Shown here: positions 15,167 through 24,016 of the stretch, in pieces | How positions within the stretch are numbered: the first letter of the stretch is position 1 | Layout of the letters: each line of letters begins with the position of its first letter | NCBI GenBank assembly: GCA_012512265.1 | Contig: JAAZEM010000175.1 | Coordinates: forward strand, 1 to 32,145 | Source: Armatimonadota bacterium | GTDB lineage: Bacteria; Armatimonadota; JAAZEB01 | Length of the DNA stretch: 32,145 bases | Direction: 5' to 3' | Position numbers and translations under genes: made by a program | Notes under the pieces: generated by a model | Databases searched by the model: none | Told to the model about the DNA's origin: nothing | Seen by the model: only the letters and a program-made list of their open reading frames with translations

Positions 15167-15433
15167 ATGATCTTCGTGAGGGAGCTCGGCGAAGACGAGC
15201 ATCAAGAACTGAGACGCATGACACGCCAGGCCGTAGGCCGGGTCAGCCTCCGTGCCCACATGATCCTTCTCTCCGCACAGCGGCGTTCCGTTCCCGAGAT
15301 CGCGTCGCTCTTCGATACCAGCCATGCCACCGTGCGCTTCTGGATCGAGCGTTTTCACGAACGTGGCTGTCACGGGCTGTACGACAACCCACGTAGTGGC
15401 CGGCCGCGCAAGAGCCAGCTCAACACCACGTGA
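15167..15433 (+). CDS. IS630-type transposase N-terminal helix-turn-helix domain, stand-alone or truncated
   Basis: The protein has 88 residues. ATG at 15167 has GGGAGG 6 bases upstream. The sequence matches the DNA-binding start of IS630-family transposases: RAHMILLSAQ, SVPEIASLFDTSHATVRFWIERF (one helix-turn-helix, residues ~42-64) and the linker ERGCHGLYDNPRSGRPRK. In a full transposase this linker leads into a DDE catalytic domain of about 200 residues. Here the frame ends a few codons after RPRK, and no DDE sequence is found in any frame before the kinase gene at 15487. No terminal inverted repeats were recognised. It is therefore either a decayed insertion-sequence remnant or a small domesticated DNA-binding protein. 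The good ribosome site argues that it may still be made. Confidence 0.7.
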   Translation: MIFVRELGEDEHQELRRMTRQAVGRVSLRAHMILLSAQRRSVPEIASLFDTSHATVRFWIERFHERGCHGLYDNPRSGRPRKSQLNTT

Positions 15434-15439
15434 GCAAGA

Positions 15440-15476
15440 GGCGCGAGTGAGAGGCCCGTGCGTCGCCACTCGCGCC
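15440..15476. terminator. Perfect 10-bp hairpin between converging genes, probable bidirectional terminator
   Basis: GGCGCGAGTG (15440-15449) is complementary to CACTCGCGCC (15467-15476) across a 17-base loop. It lies in the 53-base gap between the plus-strand helix-turn-helix gene and the minus-strand FGGY kinase gene, just where both messages should end. No T-run follows on either strand, so it may act with Rho or only protect 3' ends. Confidence 0.55.
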
Positions 15477-15486
15477 CCCCGCGCAT

Positions 15487-16989
15487 TCACCCGCTCCGCT
15501 GGCTGGGATGGAGCCTCTCGCAGGCATCACGATAGGCGGCATACGCCTCCTGGTATTGCTGCTGCGCTCCCCCATTCGGCGCGAAGGTTCGTGCCGCGCG
15601 GTAGCACCGATCGCTCGCCTCAGCCAGCGACGCATAGCGGCCCGCGCCGGTCGCCGCGAGCATCGCCGAGCCGAGAGTCGCGGCTTCGGTCACCTCGGGC
15701 CGCTCCACCGGGAGCCCGCACAGATCGGCCTTCATCTGCAGCCAGAGGTCGCTGCGCGCCCCTCCACCAATCGCTCGGATCACGTCTACGCGCAGGCCCA
15801 CGTCGCCCAAAAGCTCCAGGTTCTCCCGCAGGCTGAACGCAATCGACTCCAGGATCGACCGGTAGAGGTCGGCGGCGGTGTGCGAAAGTGAGAGTCCAAG
15901 GAACGCGCCGCGCGCTCCCGGGTTTGGACGGGGCGAGACCATGCCATCGAAATGGTGGAGCATGACGACGCCCCGGCTGCCAGGGAGCACGCCGGCCGCC
16001 ATCGCATCCAGTTCCGCCATGCTCTTTCCGGACGCGAGCACGCGGCGAAACCACTCCAACACGAGTCCGGCCGTCTTCGAGTAGGCGAGCGCGAAGTAGT
16101 ACTCGGGGATCGGGAAACGCCCGCCGAGGAGTCCCGGCGGCATCGGCTCCGGCAGGCGCCGGGCGAGCGTCACCAGGGCAAGGCAGGTGCCGGTCGTCTC
16201 CGAGAGGATCCCCGGGCGGCAGTTGCCCGCGCCCAGGGCGCCGGCGTACTGGTCGTTCGTTCCCACCCCCACCAGCGTCTCGGGCGAGAGGCCCCACTCA
16301 GCGGCCATCTCTGGGCGGACGCGCCCCACGGAGGTTCCAGAAGGCTGAATGCGCGCCACCTGCGCCCGGTCGATCTCAGCCGCGGCGAGCGCCGCGGGCG
16401 GGTAGTCCGGCAAATCGTAGGCGTAGAGGCCCGTGCTCGATGCCGTCGAGGGGTCGGTCACCGCTTCGCCGGTGAGACGGTAGTTCAGATAGTCCGGGAG
16501 CAGCAGGTAGCGCCGGGCCCTCTCCATCGCCTTAGGACAATAGCGGCGCAGCCACCGGATCTTCGGCGCCACCGCGATCGCGGTGATTCCCCTCGCCAGC
16601 TCGGGCGCTCCCAGAGAGGCCACGCGCGCGCGCAGCTCCTCCGCTTCCTTCGAGGCCCGGCTGTCGTACCACAGGATCGCCGGGTGAAGCGGGCGGTCAC
16701 TGGCATCTAGCGATACGAACGTCTGCCCCTGGCTGGAGATGGCGAGCGCGGCGACCGGCACGCCCGCCTCCGCGACCGCCTGCCGCGCGGCATCGCGCGC
16801 CGCCTCGTAGATCCGCTCGATCGAGATCTCCGCGTGGCCTTCCGGCGAGACGGATGGCACGTAGGTCACATGCCCCTGCCCCAGCCGGCGGCCAGCCGCG
16901 TCGAACACCCCCGCCTTGGCGCCCGTGCCGCCCACATCGAGCCCGAGATAGGCCGGACCACCGGGCGATGGCGCGTGCCCGGCACTCAC
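15487..16989 (-). CDS. FGGY-family sugar kinase, xylulokinase-like
   Basis: The protein has 500 residues from GTG at 16989, which overlaps the stop of the isomerase gene by 4 bases (GTGA). The protein then opens YLGLDVGGTGAKAGVFD (Asp18), the FGGY N-terminal phosphate loop. Xylulokinase-type landmarks are SSQGQT (85-90), LWYDSRA (106-112), GVGTNDQYAGALGAGN with catalytic-base candidate Asp246, ETTGTCLALV, and the C-terminal IGGGARSDLWLQMKADL followed by TEAATLGSAMLA. It phosphorylates a ketose made by the coupled isomerase, in the cytoplasm. The pairing of an arabinose-type isomerase with this kinase mirrors the AraA/AraB and XylA/XylB modules, but the natural sugar is not evident. It differs clearly from the ribulokinase-type FGGY gene at 9069-10547, so the two are not recent duplicates. 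It is the last gene of its operon, ending at a hairpin. Confidence 0.9.
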   Translation of the reverse strand: MSAGHAPSPGGPAYLGLDVGGTGAKAGVFDAAGRRLGQGHVTYVPSVSPEGHAEISIERIYEAARDAARQAVAEAGVPVAALAISSQGQTFVSLDASDRPLHPAILWYDSRASKEAEELRARVASLGAPELARGITAIAVAPKIRWLRRYCPKAMERARRYLLLPDYLNYRLTGEAVTDPSTASSTGLYAYDLPDYPPAALAAAEIDRAQVARIQPSGTSVGRVRPEMAAEWGLSPETLVGVGTNDQYAGALGAGNCRPGILSETTGTCLALVTLARRLPEPMPPGLLGGRFPIPEYYFALAYSKTAGLVLEWFRRVLASGKSMAELDAMAAGVLPGSRGVVMLHHFDGMVSPRPNPGARGAFLGLSLSHTAADLYRSILESIAFSLRENLELLGDVGLRVDVIRAIGGGARSDLWLQMKADLCGLPVERPEVTEAATLGSAMLAATGAGRYASLAEASDRCYRAARTFAPNGGAQQQYQEAYAAYRDACERLHPSQRSG

Positions 16990-18383
16990 AGCGAGACCAC
17001 CTTCCAGCCCATCAGCGCGCCGAACATGGCGATCTCGTCGCTGCCGCTCGAATCGGTATAGACGAGCGCCGCGTGGTGTGTGCCACCCAGCTCGCTGTAG
17101 CGCTGGAGGAACGCTCCGAGCTCCCCGGCGGGCCGGATCCACCCGCGCACCGAGCCCTCGAAGCGGTCCTCCCCCTCGGGCTCGACCACCTCGACACGCG
17201 CGGTGATCAGGGTGTAGCTCTCGTCCGGGCCCGGGGCGAGATCCACCCAGAGCGCGTGCCCTGCCTTCAGCCGGCCGACGGCAACGACGGGGTCGTCGGC
17301 ATCAGTCCACGGGAAGGGGCGAACGACGAGCTTCGGCTTGCCTGCGACCAGGTTGAGGTTCACCTCGCCCATGTGGCTGAGGAAGACGCGGTTGCCCGCC
17401 CAATCGGGGCAGAACATCTCGGTGAAGGTCGTTTCCGGATACCGGGTGGCAAGTGCGCCGACGAGCGCCGCGGTGAGCACGTCGCCTTCCCCCGCGTAGC
17501 CGATGCCCCGGGCCATCGCCTTGCTTGCCTCCAGGAACGGCACGGTTGGCAAGCCGGAGGCACGATCCACATCCAGGAAGTTGACGGTGAACGCCGTTAG
17601 CTTCTCGCTCTCGATCCACCGGCGTACGGCCAGGCCCGCCCGCACCGCTTCACGATGGGCGCCCAAGGCCAGGTCCTCCGTCTCGCACGCCGCCAGGTCC
17701 CCGGCCACCTCGGCATCCACCTCTTCCTCGGTGATCTCGTCGAGGCGCCCGCGGATCGTCTCCGGCTCGCATGGCACGGTCTCGACGCCAATCGTCGCGC
17801 GCAGGCGCTCGGGAGGCACGGCGAAGTCACCCATCCCCGGGAAAGGCCGGCCAATCCGGCCAACCCGCGCCCGGCGCAGAGCGGAAACCAGGCACGCCGC
17901 GTTTGCCCACCGCGCCACCCTGTGCAGGAGATCGGAATGCTCCCAATGGCCCGCCTCCACCCGGAACGGCTTTTTCAGGCGCAGGAGCATGTTGCAGAGG
18001 TCCTGCACGCCATGGATGCCGTGGTTCGCCATGATCGCGTCCGGCGATTGGTCTGGCCCGAAGGCATACTCCGGAGTGGTGTCGACGACGATGATCGGCA
18101 GCGAAGTGCGCGCCAGGACCGGCGCCGACTCCAGCGAGGGTGAATAGGCGACGTGGAGCGTGAGAATGGCATCCACGCCCGCGTCCTCGAAGCCACGGAC
18201 GGCGGCGTCGAACTCCGCCTCCACTCGGCAGAGGGGAGCCGTTTGGACCTCCAGACCAAGCCGCTCCAACTCGCCGACGATCTGCCGGACGAACCGCTCG
18301 CCCGTGTGCCGGGCTTCCGGAAGCGCGCTATCGTAAAGCGCCAGGTAGAACGGCAGAAGACCCACTTTGGCTGCGCGTCGCAT
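16986..18383 (-). CDS. L-arabinose isomerase-superfamily sugar isomerase
   Basis: The protein has 465 residues from ATG at 18383, with GGAG about 9 bases upstream. It opens VGLLPFYLALYD, and NHGIHGVQDL (120-129) is typical of the arabinose/fucose isomerase fold. The four residues known to be catalytic in E. coli AraA have clear counterparts: Glu299 in GEGDVLTAAL, Glu322 in TFTEMF, His337 in LSHMGEV, and His436/His437 in GGTHH. The manganese site is thus complete, and aldose-ketose isomerisation is a firm prediction. Overall it is shorter and more divergent than AraA, so the substrate may be L-arabinose, L-fucose, D-arabinose or another sugar. The coupled downstream kinase would phosphorylate the product. 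A 114-base gap separates it from the amidohydrolase gene, wide enough for an internal promoter, though I could not identify one. Confidence 0.87.
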   Translation of the reverse strand: MRRAAKVGLLPFYLALYDSALPEARHTGERFVRQIVGELERLGLEVQTAPLCRVEAEFDAAVRGFEDAGVDAILTLHVAYSPSLESAPVLARTSLPIIVVDTTPEYAFGPDQSPDAIMANHGIHGVQDLCNMLLRLKKPFRVEAGHWEHSDLLHRVARWANAACLVSALRRARVGRIGRPFPGMGDFAVPPERLRATIGVETVPCEPETIRGRLDEITEEEVDAEVAGDLAACETEDLALGAHREAVRAGLAVRRWIESEKLTAFTVNFLDVDRASGLPTVPFLEASKAMARGIGYAGEGDVLTAALVGALATRYPETTFTEMFCPDWAGNRVFLSHMGEVNLNLVAGKPKLVVRPFPWTDADDPVVAVGRLKAGHALWVDLAPGPDESYTLITARVEVVEPEGEDRFEGSVRGWIRPAGELGAFLQRYSELGGTHHAALVYTDSSGSDEIAMFGALMGWKVVSL

Positions 18384-18497
18384 CGCCGCTTGCTCCTCTC
18401 ACAGGTATCCAACAGGCGGCTGGCCGGCCGCTATCACTGCCGGAACACCATCGCCCTTCCCCGGAAGCATACCCTATTCCGCGGACCGCGCCGGGGG

Positions 18498-19559
18498 TTA
18501 TGCGACCTCGAAGCCAACCTCCCGGAGCAGGCGCGCGCCATTGCCCCAGAAGATATCCCCGACCTCTTCCCGAGTGAGCCCGGTCACCTCGGCGGCACTG
18601 CGGAAGGCATCGATCTCCTCGTACATGAAGAAGGAGAGGCGCTCGGCTTCCTCACCATCCACCTCGCGCATGTTCGGGTCGCCCGAGACGTCGCCATAAA
18701 GCCCTCTTGGCACCAGGTTGATGTAGGTACCGGATTCGCAGATCCGGCGCATGCGCATCCGCACGATCGGCAGATCGCTCCCGAAGAGGATCCGTTTCGG
18801 TCCAACCGCCTCGATCAGGCGCTCGAACACCCAGGCGTTCGTGTTCGCGCTGATGTCGAAGCGCATGCGCCGGGTGCGGCGCAACACCTCGAACGCGTTG
18901 CCCACGTCCTCGGGGCAGTAAGCCCGGCCCACGTGGGCGATGATCACCTTCACGTTCGGATAGCGCTCCTCGATCTGCAGCATCTGCGCCAGGTTCACCG
19001 GGTCGCGCAGGCGCTTCGGACGCGGCAGGTGGAGCATCACGATCCAGCCGTGCCGGTCGAGCACCTCCAGCTGGTGGGGCGGGAGGAAATCGAAGATCCG
19101 GATCTCCGCCGCCGGGATGTAGGGCTCGGCGAGGCTGAGATAGACCTTGACCCCCAGGAATCCGCCAGCGAGGACGCGCTCTTCCAGCTCCGCGCTGCTC
19201 CAGCGTGGCGTCGCAAAGAGGAGCGCCGGCAGGGAGTATTCCGCCGCGCACCTCCGGATGTAGGCGTTCCCCGCCTCAATGTCATCAACGGGATCGACCG
19301 CGTTCCCGAAGATCATCGGCAGGACGTGCTTTCCCGGAAAAAGGAGCCGATAGCTCTCCAGGTGGTCTTCAATCGAGTTGCTGCTAGCCACCCGGGAGGG
19401 CCAGGTCACCGTCCGCCGGGGGGCGGTCATGGCAGCGGAGCGGAAGCGTTCCAGCCAGACGTGCGTATGGATGTCGATGATGCGCTCTGGAAGGAAATCG
19501 AGCACGCGCTCCGCATAGAACTTCCGGTCAATCTCCTTGACCTCAAACAGCTGGCTCAC
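18498..19559 (-). CDS. Amidohydrolase family protein (amidohydro_2-like TIM barrel)
   Basis: The protein has 353 residues from GTG at 19559, overlapping the stop of the aldolase gene by 4 bases (GTGA). The metal-binding HxH lies in IIDIHTHVW (His31, His33). Later motifs follow the amidohydro_2 pattern: GVKVYLSLAEPYIP, HGWIVMLHLPRP (metal His), NVKVIIAHVGRAYC (metal His) and RILFGSDLPIVRMR (catalytic Asp). The C-terminal DIFWGNGARLL matches the family's closing N-A-x-x-L helix. Members hydrolyse lactones or amides, or decarboxylate. In this context, between an aldolase and an isomerase-kinase pair, a sugar lactone or sugar-acid step is plausible but unproven. There is no signal peptide, so it acts in the cytoplasm. 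The fold and metal site are well supported; the reaction is not known. Confidence 0.88.
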   Translation of the reverse strand: MSQLFEVKEIDRKFYAERVLDFLPERIIDIHTHVWLERFRSAAMTAPRRTVTWPSRVASSNSIEDHLESYRLLFPGKHVLPMIFGNAVDPVDDIEAGNAYIRRCAAEYSLPALLFATPRWSSAELEERVLAGGFLGVKVYLSLAEPYIPAAEIRIFDFLPPHQLEVLDRHGWIVMLHLPRPKRLRDPVNLAQMLQIEERYPNVKVIIAHVGRAYCPEDVGNAFEVLRRTRRMRFDISANTNAWVFERLIEAVGPKRILFGSDLPIVRMRMRRICESGTYINLVPRGLYGDVSGDPNMREVDGEEAERLSFFMYEEIDAFRSAAEVTGLTREEVGDIFWGNGARLLREVGFEVA

Positions 19560-20365
19560 TGCAGACCTGCCTCCGCAAGCGCCACCTCGGGCTCCATGCC
19601 CTCCTTCACCACCCGCAAGAGCGCGGACTGGAAGCGCCGCGGGTCCTCCACCTGCAGGGCGTTGCGCCCGAAAACCACCCCCCTGGCGCCATCGCTCACC
19701 TCGCGATGCGCCAGGCGCAGCGCATCGAGTGGCGTGGGCAGCTTGGCGGCCCCCAGCGCGAAGATGGGAATCGGGCAGCCGGCCACCACCTCGGGGAAGG
19801 CGCGCGTGTGGAACGTCTTGATCATATCCGCGCCCAGCTCCGCGAGAATGCGGCATCCGATCTTGACTTCCTGATGCATCGCCTCGGGGCTCTGCGTGTC
19901 GCTGTACGCCGGGAAGTACTCGCCGATGACGGGCAGGCCAAGGCGATGGCAATCGGCGGCCAGTTTCCGGAAGAGTGCCACGTTGCGCGCGTCGCGTTCC
20001 TCGCTCCCCGTCTTCAGCGTGAGCGAGATGAGCGCCACGTCCACCCCGAGTGCGGCCGCCTCCTCCGCGGAAAACGCCTCCACCGCCGGCGCTTCGTTAT
20101 AGCCCCAATGGAAGCAGTAGACCGTGTCCCAGTTCAGCCGGCCAACGACGAGCGGAGCGCCCTTCCTCGCGAAATACTCTCCCACGTGACGGATCATCCC
20201 CGGGCTGAGCAACACCCCGTCCACTTCCGGACGGATCTTTGCCACCGTCTCGCGCAGATCCACCATTCCGGGGATGGGACCGTCGAACTCGCCGTGGTCA
20301 CACGCGATGATCACGGCGTTGCCGTCGGCCAGCATCCGTCGCATTTTGATCTCTACCGCATTCAT
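19556..20365 (-). CDS. Class I aldolase of the DeoC/FbaB/LacD superfamily
   Basis: The protein has 269 residues. ATG at 20365 follows an AGGGG ribosome site by about 7 bases, and the gene begins 16 bases after the stop of the large glycosidase-like gene. IIACDHGEFDGPIPG (19-33) is the start typical of archaeal-type fructose-bisphosphate aldolase, LsrF and related ADH synthases. GADMIKTFHT carries Lys183 as the Schiff-base lysine, and the phosphate-binding end is seen as FALGAAKLPTP and GARGVVFGRNALQ. It should cleave or form a carbon-carbon bond of a phosphorylated sugar without metal. In this operon it may split the ketose phosphate made by the downstream isomerase and kinase. The superfamily is certain; the substrate is open. 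Confidence 0.9.
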   Translation of the reverse strand: MNAVEIKMRRMLADGNAVIIACDHGEFDGPIPGMVDLRETVAKIRPEVDGVLLSPGMIRHVGEYFARKGAPLVVGRLNWDTVYCFHWGYNEAPAVEAFSAEEAAALGVDVALISLTLKTGSEERDARNVALFRKLAADCHRLGLPVIGEYFPAYSDTQSPEAMHQEVKIGCRILAELGADMIKTFHTRAFPEVVAGCPIPIFALGAAKLPTPLDALRLAHREVSDGARGVVFGRNALQVEDPRRFQSALLRVVKEGMEPEVALAEAGLQ

Positions 20366-20381
20366 CGATTGTCCCCTTACC

Positions 20382-23300
20382 CTACTCCGCGTGGTGCGCG
20401 ACCCGCAGGCGGCGCAAGTCGCCCGCGAACCAGGACCCCTTCCACCCCTCGCCGATCAGGGTGAAGCCGATATTGTAGGCCGGCATGGTCACAGGGAAAC
20501 TCTCATCCCTGCCATTCACGGCGATTGTCAGCTTCTCGAAATCGTGGCGCACACGGATGGTTGACCAGGCTCCGGCCGGCACAGACAGCTCCGTGGGGCA
20601 GCTCACCGTGCTCCAATCCTCGGCCCGGAAGGTGGCGTGCAGCTTGCCCCCGACGATGCTCAGCCCCAGGCCGTTTTGGTGACCCACAGTGCGCGTGGTG
20701 AGCAGGCACTGGTCTCTGTCCGTCGCCGGCCTCACTTCTAGCTCCAGGGTGAACGCCCCGCGCCGCGGCAGCGCCTCGCGCGGCAGCTCCAGGTAGGTGC
20801 CAGTGCCATCAAACCGCAGGTAGGAGCCACCCTCGCCCTCAACCCATTCCGGCGCGGTGCGAGTGGCCTGCGCCGGGTAGATGCCGGTGAACAGCCCGTT
20901 GAGCGCGCCCCGCCCCGTCGTGGTGCTGGTGAACCCACCCAGGCTCGCCCAGAAGGGCCGGCCGGCCGGCGTGAGCAACACCGCCCCGCGCTCCGGCGAA
21001 AACTCGTAGTCGAGAACCGGAACGCGGTCGCTAGAAACCTGCACTTCCAGGGGGCGCTTTTCGCGCTGCGAGTAGACGCGCAGCGGCCGCTTCGGTTGGG
21101 CGCCCGCGCCCGGTAGAAGCAGCGGCCGCGAGCGGAACACCTTGCCGCTCACCGTGGTCAGGCGCAGGTGATACTGCTCCGTGGGTATCTCCGGCCAGAC
21201 GCGCGCCGTGAACGAGACCTCCTTGCGGCCCAGGTGGACCGGCATATCGATCTGGCGCCGATAAGGGAAAAGGGTAAACTGCAGGCCGTTCTCGAAAGCC
21301 CGCGCGATCATCCGGCGCACCAGCACCTGGCGCAACGGCACGGAGAAGCGCGCCTGGTCGAGGTCAAACACCACTTCCGCCGCGCTCACCTGCTGTCGGG
21401 GCACGGAGAGGTAGATCCAGCGCTGATGCTCGGAGGCGTTGTCTTTGAGCTTCAGGCGCCCGGCCTGGATCTCCGCTTCCTGGGCGGGCTGGTGCAGGAT
21501 AGTGCCACGCGTCAGCCACTGGACCGAAGCGTTCTTGACCTCGATGGAGCCCTGAAGCGGCACGCTCTTGACGGAGCGATACTCGATCAGGAAGCACTCG
21601 CGTTCGGGGTTGTTGCGCCAGAACTCATCGCCGGGATCCACCGCGTACACCTCATCGTCATCGGCCAGCACCTCGACGAGCACCAGCTCCTCGGGCGAGG
21701 AGACGACGCCACGAAGAAGGAGCGGCCCCGTACCCGAGGCCGGCTGCTCCCACGCCAGCTCCGCCTTCGCCCCGTGCGGCAGGTCGCGCAGCGGCTGGCG
21801 CACTGCCAGGTAATCCCAGTTCCACGTCGCGCGGATCTGCATCGGGTGGAATCCCTGGTCGAAGGTGAAGTCCCGCCCCTGATAGCCGCGCACCACCAGC
21901 ACCGGCACGAGCGCACGCACGTCGGGAATCATCTCGGTGGCCACGTGGAAGCGGTGCTCCTGCAGCGTCGCCCCATCGAAGCGGACCGGCTCGAAGGCGC
22001 GCACCACCGCGCCCCTTTCATCCAGCAGCGTCAGCTGCGCGGTGTAGGGCTTCACCTGGGGCGCATCCGGGACGTGCAGCAGCTCGAAAAACGCCTCTTC
22101 GCCCAGGGTGACGCACTTGCGCGCGCTCAGGATCAGGTTGGGGATGCTCGTGTCATCGCCGGGCACGGGCGTCGGATCAATCCCTTTGATCCGGCTCATG
22201 TAGTAGCGTACGATGCGCTGGGTAGTCGTGCCCCCGTAAACCGTCGGACGGAAGCAGGTGTTCTCGTTGAACTCGTCCCACTCGGGGAGGAGGATGACAT
22301 CCGGGCGCGCGGCCATCGCGGCCTCGAACGAGCGCCGGAGCGTGCGCGTGCCATCCTCGTGCAGCGAGTTGCCCCGGTCGGGCGACATGTGCGACTTATA
22401 GGCGCTGAGGCCGAGGTATTTGCCCCGGTAGGCCGGCTCGCTGAGCACGCTCTTGAACACCGGGATGAAGACGTCGCGATAGAACGCTTCATCGAAGGTG
22501 CGGTCGATATTGCGGAACGCCGCGGGATAGTTGAAATAGATCCCATCGCAGACATCGAGGTAGGCGCGAAGCTGGCGCTGCACCTCCTCGATCTCGGCCC
22601 GGGGAATCGGCTGGCCCGCCATGAAGTAGCGGCGCAGCTCCGCGCCATGGGTCAGAGCCGGCAGGAAGAGGAACGTGTCGCCAACGCGCTGGCGCAGCGT
22701 GGCGAGAGTTTTGCCCCACTGCTCCGGGGTGAGGCTGCCGGCCGCATAGCTCGTGATCAGCACCTTGCCGCCGATGCGCGGGGTGCTCGGGGATTTCAGC
22801 GCGCGCTCAATGATCTCGGCCTTCGTGGCGATATCGTTATCGCCCGGTTTGGGCACGAACTCTGGCAGCAGGCCCACGCCAGGCACGCCCGCCTCCTGGT
22901 GCAGCTCAAACATGCCCATCCGATCCTTGGTCTCCGGGAAGAAGGCCAGGCCGTCGAGGTCGTACTTCGCTACTTCCTGAAGGGTGCGCTTATATCCAGG
23001 CAAGGGGGTGACGTACTTGCGCGGCACGCGATAGGCGCGGTTGACCAGGAGCGGACGGTCGTTCCAGGCGTGGTAGTAGTTGAGCTCCAGGCCATACTTC
23101 ATCTGCGACCGGCTGAAGACGAGCGGCCGGGGAAGGAGAGGCACGCGCGCGTCTGCCTTGGCGCGGATCTCCGCCATCAGCTTCTCATACTCCGCCTGCG
23201 CCTGCTGGCGCGCCGCTTCCTCTTGCCGAGCCGCGTCCACCAGCTCGAAGCTCGTCAGAAGAATCTCCCCCTTCAGTTCGGCGATCACCAGGGCACCGCT

Positions 23301-23771
23301 CAGGGTGCGCGTCTTCGGCCCGGTGGTAAAGGTGAGCTCGCGCGTGAACATGGCCTCCGGGGTGCCCGGCGTCACCGGGCGCCGAGCCACGGGGGTGACG
23401 TGGTAAGGCGTAATTGGGCGGACGCCCTTCGCCTCGTGCTCGCGGATCATCAGGCGCGCGCTCGCCGGCGCATCCAATCCGGGCGCGCGGAAGCTACACC
23501 GCGCGCGATAGGCACGGTTCGGCTCCACGCTCATCCATCCCAGATCAACCGCAATCACGGCGCGCGCGTTGGCGCTTGAGACCGAGAAGACCTCCTGCTC
23601 GCCGGCTTTCACCACGCCCGCTTTCACGCCTTCCACGGGCTGCACCGAGAAGCCCGTGGGCCCGACGCGATGCACTACGTCCGCCGGCGTGCCCTCCTCT
23701 GCCCCCTTGGTCCCAGCCGTTATCCCCACCAGGGCGATGATAACCGCCCACACGATTATCCTTGCGTTCAT
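20382..23771 (-). CDS. Large secreted glycoside hydrolase-like protein with GH71/GH99-like barrel and C-terminal LamG-like domain
   Basis: The protein has 1129 residues, with ATG at 23771 just after AGGAGAGGG. A signal peptide or N-terminal anchor is visible (IIVWAVIIALVGITAG). Residues ~30-180 look like a beta-sandwich, and ~180-210 is a short charged helix rich in Glu and Gln. A barrel from about 225 to 560 starts YGLELNYYHAWNDRP. It includes DVCDGIYFNYPAAF (406-419) and PEWDEFNENTC (496-506), the latter recalling the acidic site motif of GH99/GH71-like endo-glycosidases. A long strand-rich middle follows. The last ~130 residues (ALNGLFTGIYP, FTLELEVRPATD, GLGLSIVGGKLHATF, FAGDLRRLRVAHHAE) form a concanavalin/LamG-like sugar-binding domain. 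It is the first gene of the operon with the aldolase, amidohydrolase, isomerase and kinase, so it probably releases the sugar they use. The GH family assignment is tentative. Confidence 0.75.
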   Translation of the reverse strand: MNARIIVWAVIIALVGITAGTKGAEEGTPADVVHRVGPTGFSVQPVEGVKAGVVKAGEQEVFSVSSANARAVIAVDLGWMSVEPNRAYRARCSFRAPGLDAPASARLMIREHEAKGVRPITPYHVTPVARRPVTPGTPEAMFTRELTFTTGPKTRTLSGALVIAELKGEILLTSFELVDAARQEEAARQQAQAEYEKLMAEIRAKADARVPLLPRPLVFSRSQMKYGLELNYYHAWNDRPLLVNRAYRVPRKYVTPLPGYKRTLQEVAKYDLDGLAFFPETKDRMGMFELHQEAGVPGVGLLPEFVPKPGDNDIATKAEIIERALKSPSTPRIGGKVLITSYAAGSLTPEQWGKTLATLRQRVGDTFLFLPALTHGAELRRYFMAGQPIPRAEIEEVQRQLRAYLDVCDGIYFNYPAAFRNIDRTFDEAFYRDVFIPVFKSVLSEPAYRGKYLGLSAYKSHMSPDRGNSLHEDGTRTLRRSFEAAMAARPDVILLPEWDEFNENTCFRPTVYGGTTTQRIVRYYMSRIKGIDPTPVPGDDTSIPNLILSARKCVTLGEEAFFELLHVPDAPQVKPYTAQLTLLDERGAVVRAFEPVRFDGATLQEHRFHVATEMIPDVRALVPVLVVRGYQGRDFTFDQGFHPMQIRATWNWDYLAVRQPLRDLPHGAKAELAWEQPASGTGPLLLRGVVSSPEELVLVEVLADDDEVYAVDPGDEFWRNNPERECFLIEYRSVKSVPLQGSIEVKNASVQWLTRGTILHQPAQEAEIQAGRLKLKDNASEHQRWIYLSVPRQQVSAAEVVFDLDQARFSVPLRQVLVRRMIARAFENGLQFTLFPYRRQIDMPVHLGRKEVSFTARVWPEIPTEQYHLRLTTVSGKVFRSRPLLLPGAGAQPKRPLRVYSQREKRPLEVQVSSDRVPVLDYEFSPERGAVLLTPAGRPFWASLGGFTSTTTGRGALNGLFTGIYPAQATRTAPEWVEGEGGSYLRFDGTGTYLELPREALPRRGAFTLELEVRPATDRDQCLLTTRTVGHQNGLGLSIVGGKLHATFRAEDWSTVSCPTELSVPAGAWSTIRVRHDFEKLTIAVNGRDESFPVTMPAYNIGFTLIGEGWKGSWFAGDLRRLRVAHHAE

Positions 23772-23909
23772 CCCTCTCCTGCCAACATCGCGATTCGCCC
23801 GTTCCGGCAGCTCGCCTGCTTAGTGAGCGGGCTGCTCCTGCATTCGCCGCTCGCGGGGAGAACCCCTTGCCCCAACGCGCCGCCGGTGTGTGGGCAGATT
23901 CCGGAGTTG

Positions 23910-23938
23910 TTGACGCGCTACCGGCGGGGTGCTATAAT
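23910..23938 (+). promoter_or_regulatory. Near-consensus sigma-70 promoter for the PIN-like gene
   Basis: TTGACG (23910-23915) and a perfect TATAAT (23933-23938) are 17 bases apart. Transcription should start near 23945, giving a leader of about 70 bases before the GTG at 24017. This is the strongest promoter sequence in the window, and it faces away from the glycosidase operon. Confidence 0.85.
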
Positions 23939-24016
23939 CCAAACAGAACAAGCGTTCGCGTGCCACATTGCTCCAACCTGGCACGCGCTCCGCATCCTGA
24001 TGAGTGGAAGCGAGAC

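Noticed and set aside
15167-15486. Complete IS630 insertion sequence
   Set aside because: No DDE catalytic domain in any frame, and no terminal inverted repeats or TA duplication were recognised.
21168-23579. Plus-strand open frame of about 800 codons inside the glycosidase-like gene
   Set aside because: Same shadow effect. The minus-strand protein has a signal peptide, domain structure and ribosome site, and this one has none.
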